The position numbers were made by a program, and so were the translations under genes. Below are positions 62,070 to 64,000 of a stretch of 64,000 nt of DNA, in pieces (position 1 is the first letter of the stretch; each line of letters opens with the position of its first letter). The DNA is taken from contig DUOJ01000132.1 of the NCBI GenBank assembly GCA_012838895.1, forward strand, positions 1 through 64,000. Reading direction: 5' to 3'. This stretch comes from Spirochaetales bacterium (GTDB lineage: Bacteria; Spirochaetota; Spirochaetia; Sphaerochaetales; Sphaerochaetaceae). The notes below the pieces were generated by a model. The model saw only the letters and a program-made list of their open reading frames with translations, ran no database searches and had not been told where the DNA came from.

Positions 62070-63704
62070 ATGACATTAGACAATAATAATGAGAACGACT
62101 CTGCCGCTAAATCAGAGCAAAAAGTTGCCAAACGTGTAGTGAAGCGACAAGACGAAGATAGCCCGGTGCAAGTTGTCGTTAAAGTAAAACCAGCAACAGA
62201 AGAGGTGGCTACTAAACCAGCTCCAAAAAAACGGGGCAGACCTCCCAAGAAGACACCTGTTGAGACGGTAGAGGCGACTCCAGTGGCTAAGCCTTACCAA
62301 AAACCGGAACAAAAACCGGTGGTGAGGAGTAAGCCAAATTACCAGAAGAACAACTATCAAGGACGTCCGCAGAGTCGCTCTGTGGCTCAAGCTGAAGAGG
62401 TTTCAGCTGAAGCCTATGTCGACAATCCAGAAGCGCCTAAGTTGATGGTTAACGACTTAACAATTATGACTCTACCTCAGTTGAGACAAAAAGCGTTTGA
62501 TTTTGAGATTAGCAAAGAGACAGTAATGGATTTGAAGCGGCAAGAGCTTATCGTGGAGATTTTAAAGGCCCATGCCGCCGCTGGTGGAGTGATTATGGCC
62601 TACGGCGCCCTTGAAGTGCTCCCTGATGGCTATGGCTTCTTACGTTCTCCTCAAAACAACTACATCAGCGGTTCTGAAGATATCTACGTCTCAATTTCGC
62701 AGATTAAGATGTTGGGTCTTAAAACGGGTGATACCGTTGAGGGGCAAATTAGACCACCACGCGATGCTGAGCGCTACTTTGCAATGATTCGGGTGCAATC
62801 TATCAACTTTGATCCCCCCGAAGTTGCCCGTACTAGGGCCAGCTTCGACTCTCTCGTCCCCCTCTACCCCGATTCAAGGTTAAACCTTGAGGCCGATGAT
62901 GGCGATATCTCTACCAGGATAATCAACCTCTTCTGCCCTATTGGTAAGGGACAAAGGGGTCTAATTGTAGCGCCCCCTAGGGCTGGTAAGACTATTTTAA
63001 TGCAGAAGATTGCCAATGCTATATCGGCGAATCACCCTGAGGTATTTTTAATGGTGCTCTTGATTGATGAGCGCCCCGAAGAGGTTACCGATATGCGACG
63101 CACCGTCAAAGGGGAGGTTATCGCCTCCACCTTCGATGAGCAAGCAACCCGCCACGTTGCTGTCGCTGAGATGGTGATTGAGAAGGCCAAGCGTCTTGTT
63201 GAACACAAAAGAGACGTCGTTATCCTCCTCGATAATATCACCCGGCTAGCACGAGCTTACAACCAGACAGTCCCCGCTTCGGGGAAGATCCTCTCGGGTG
63301 GAGTTGACTCCAATGCCCTCCATAAACCTAAGCGCTTCTTGGGTGCAGCCCGTAATATTGAACATGGGGGGAGCCTCACGATTATCGCCTCAGCTCTGAT
63401 AGAGACCGGCTCGAGGATGGACGAAGTTATTTTTGAGGAGTTCAAAGGGACCGGTAACAACGAGATTGTCCTCGACAGGAGGATGGCTGAGAGGCGTCTT
63501 TTCCCCGCTATCAACATCAAAAAGAGTGGTACGCGGCGTGAGGACCTACTCCTTACAGAGGAGGAGGCAGCCAAGATTTGGGCACTCCGCAACGCTATTA
63601 ACCCCCTTGAGGATTTGGAAATGACTGAGTTGCTGATTGACAAAATGAAGAAAACAAAGAATAATGAGGCGTTTTTACGTTCCATGAACACTGGAATGGT
63701 GTAG
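62070..63704 (+). CDS. rho: transcription termination factor Rho with extended basic N-terminus
   Basis: [88 protein letters not shown]. Confidence 0.98.
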   Translation: MTLDNNNENDSAAKSEQKVAKRVVKRQDEDSPVQVVVKVKPATEEVATKPAPKKRGRPPKKTPVETVEATPVAKPYQKPEQKPVVRSKPNYQKNNYQGRPQSRSVAQAEEVSAEAYVDNPEAPKLMVNDLTIMTLPQLRQKAFDFEISKETVMDLKRQELIVEILKAHAAAGGVIMAYGALEVLPDGYGFLRSPQNNYISGSEDIYVSISQIKMLGLKTGDTVEGQIRPPRDAERYFAMIRVQSINFDPPEVARTRASFDSLVPLYPDSRLNLEADDGDISTRIINLFCPIGKGQRGLIVAPPRAGKTILMQKIANAISANHPEVFLMVLLIDERPEEVTDMRRTVKGEVIASTFDEQATRHVAVAEMVIEKAKRLVEHKRDVVILLDNITRLARAYNQTVPASGKILSGGVDSNALHKPKRFLGAARNIEHGGSLTIIASALIETGSRMDEVIFEEFKGTGNNEIVLDRRMAERRLFPAINIKKSGTRREDLLLTEEEAAKIWALRNAINPLEDLEMTELLIDKMKKTKNNEAFLRSMNTGMV

Positions 63705-63783
63705 GGACACTGAAATTTAATAGATCCTTCTGTCAAGGAGAAGCCGTAGCAGAGGGGGGCAGATAAGTATTGGAGGCAACGTT

Positions 63784-63990
63784 ATGAAAGAGGGAATCCA
63801 TCCCAAATATGAGTTAACAAAAGTGACCTGCGCTTGTGGTAATGAGTTTATAACCAAGTCGACCCTCAAAGAGATGAAGGTTGAAATTTGTAGTCAGTGT
63901 CACCCATTCTTTACCGGGACCCAGAAACTGGTCGATACAACCGGAAGAGTTGAGAGATTTAAGAAGAAGTACGGTTTATCAGATAATTAA
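63784..63990 (+). CDS. rpmE: 50S ribosomal protein L31 (Cys-containing form)
   Basis: [64 protein letters not shown]. Confidence 0.97.
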   Translation: MKEGIHPKYELTKVTCACGNEFITKSTLKEMKVEICSQCHPFFTGTQKLVDTTGRVERFKKKYGLSDN

Positions 63991-64000
63991 GGTTACAGCA

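Overview
The window is a compact, conserved chromosomal segment. The taxon is most likely a spirochete; I infer this from gene order (no fusA between rpsG and tuf), Asn at the RpoB position equivalent to E. coli 531, and a SpiroCoCo-like protein. Almost all sequence is coding. From left to right: the 3' part of clpB; a MobA/MocA-like nucleotidyltransferase; a DUF554 membrane protein; glgP; a DUF6933-like + pRiA4b-ORF3-like fusion protein; tRNA-Thr(GGT), rpmG, tRNA-Trp(CCA), secE, nusG, rplKAJL, rpoBC, rpsLG, tuf and the complete S10-spc-alpha ribosomal cluster through rplQ, which ends in an intrinsic terminator; rny, ymdB-like, tlyA, a GerMN protein, ptsI, der, a HAD hydrolase; a membrane-anchored coiled-coil protein with a repetitive ~200-residue Asp/Glu tail; grpE, dnaK, dnaJ, rlmB; a five-gene ABC-transporter cassette (DUF3798-type binding protein, double-NBD ATPase, two permeases, small membrane-anchored protein); a diverged purD, dusB, tatD, ricT, rpsT, HU, lnt, cinA, rho and rpmE. 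I see no CRISPR array, transposase, prophage, rRNA or recognisable defence island. The best candidates for under-described biology are the DUF3798 ABC cassette, the long structured leader upstream of tuf with a terminator-like element before rpsJ, the acidic tandem-repeat coiled-coil protein, the DUF6933/pRiA4b fusion and the motif-degenerate PurD. Family names come from recalled motifs, not from database searches.
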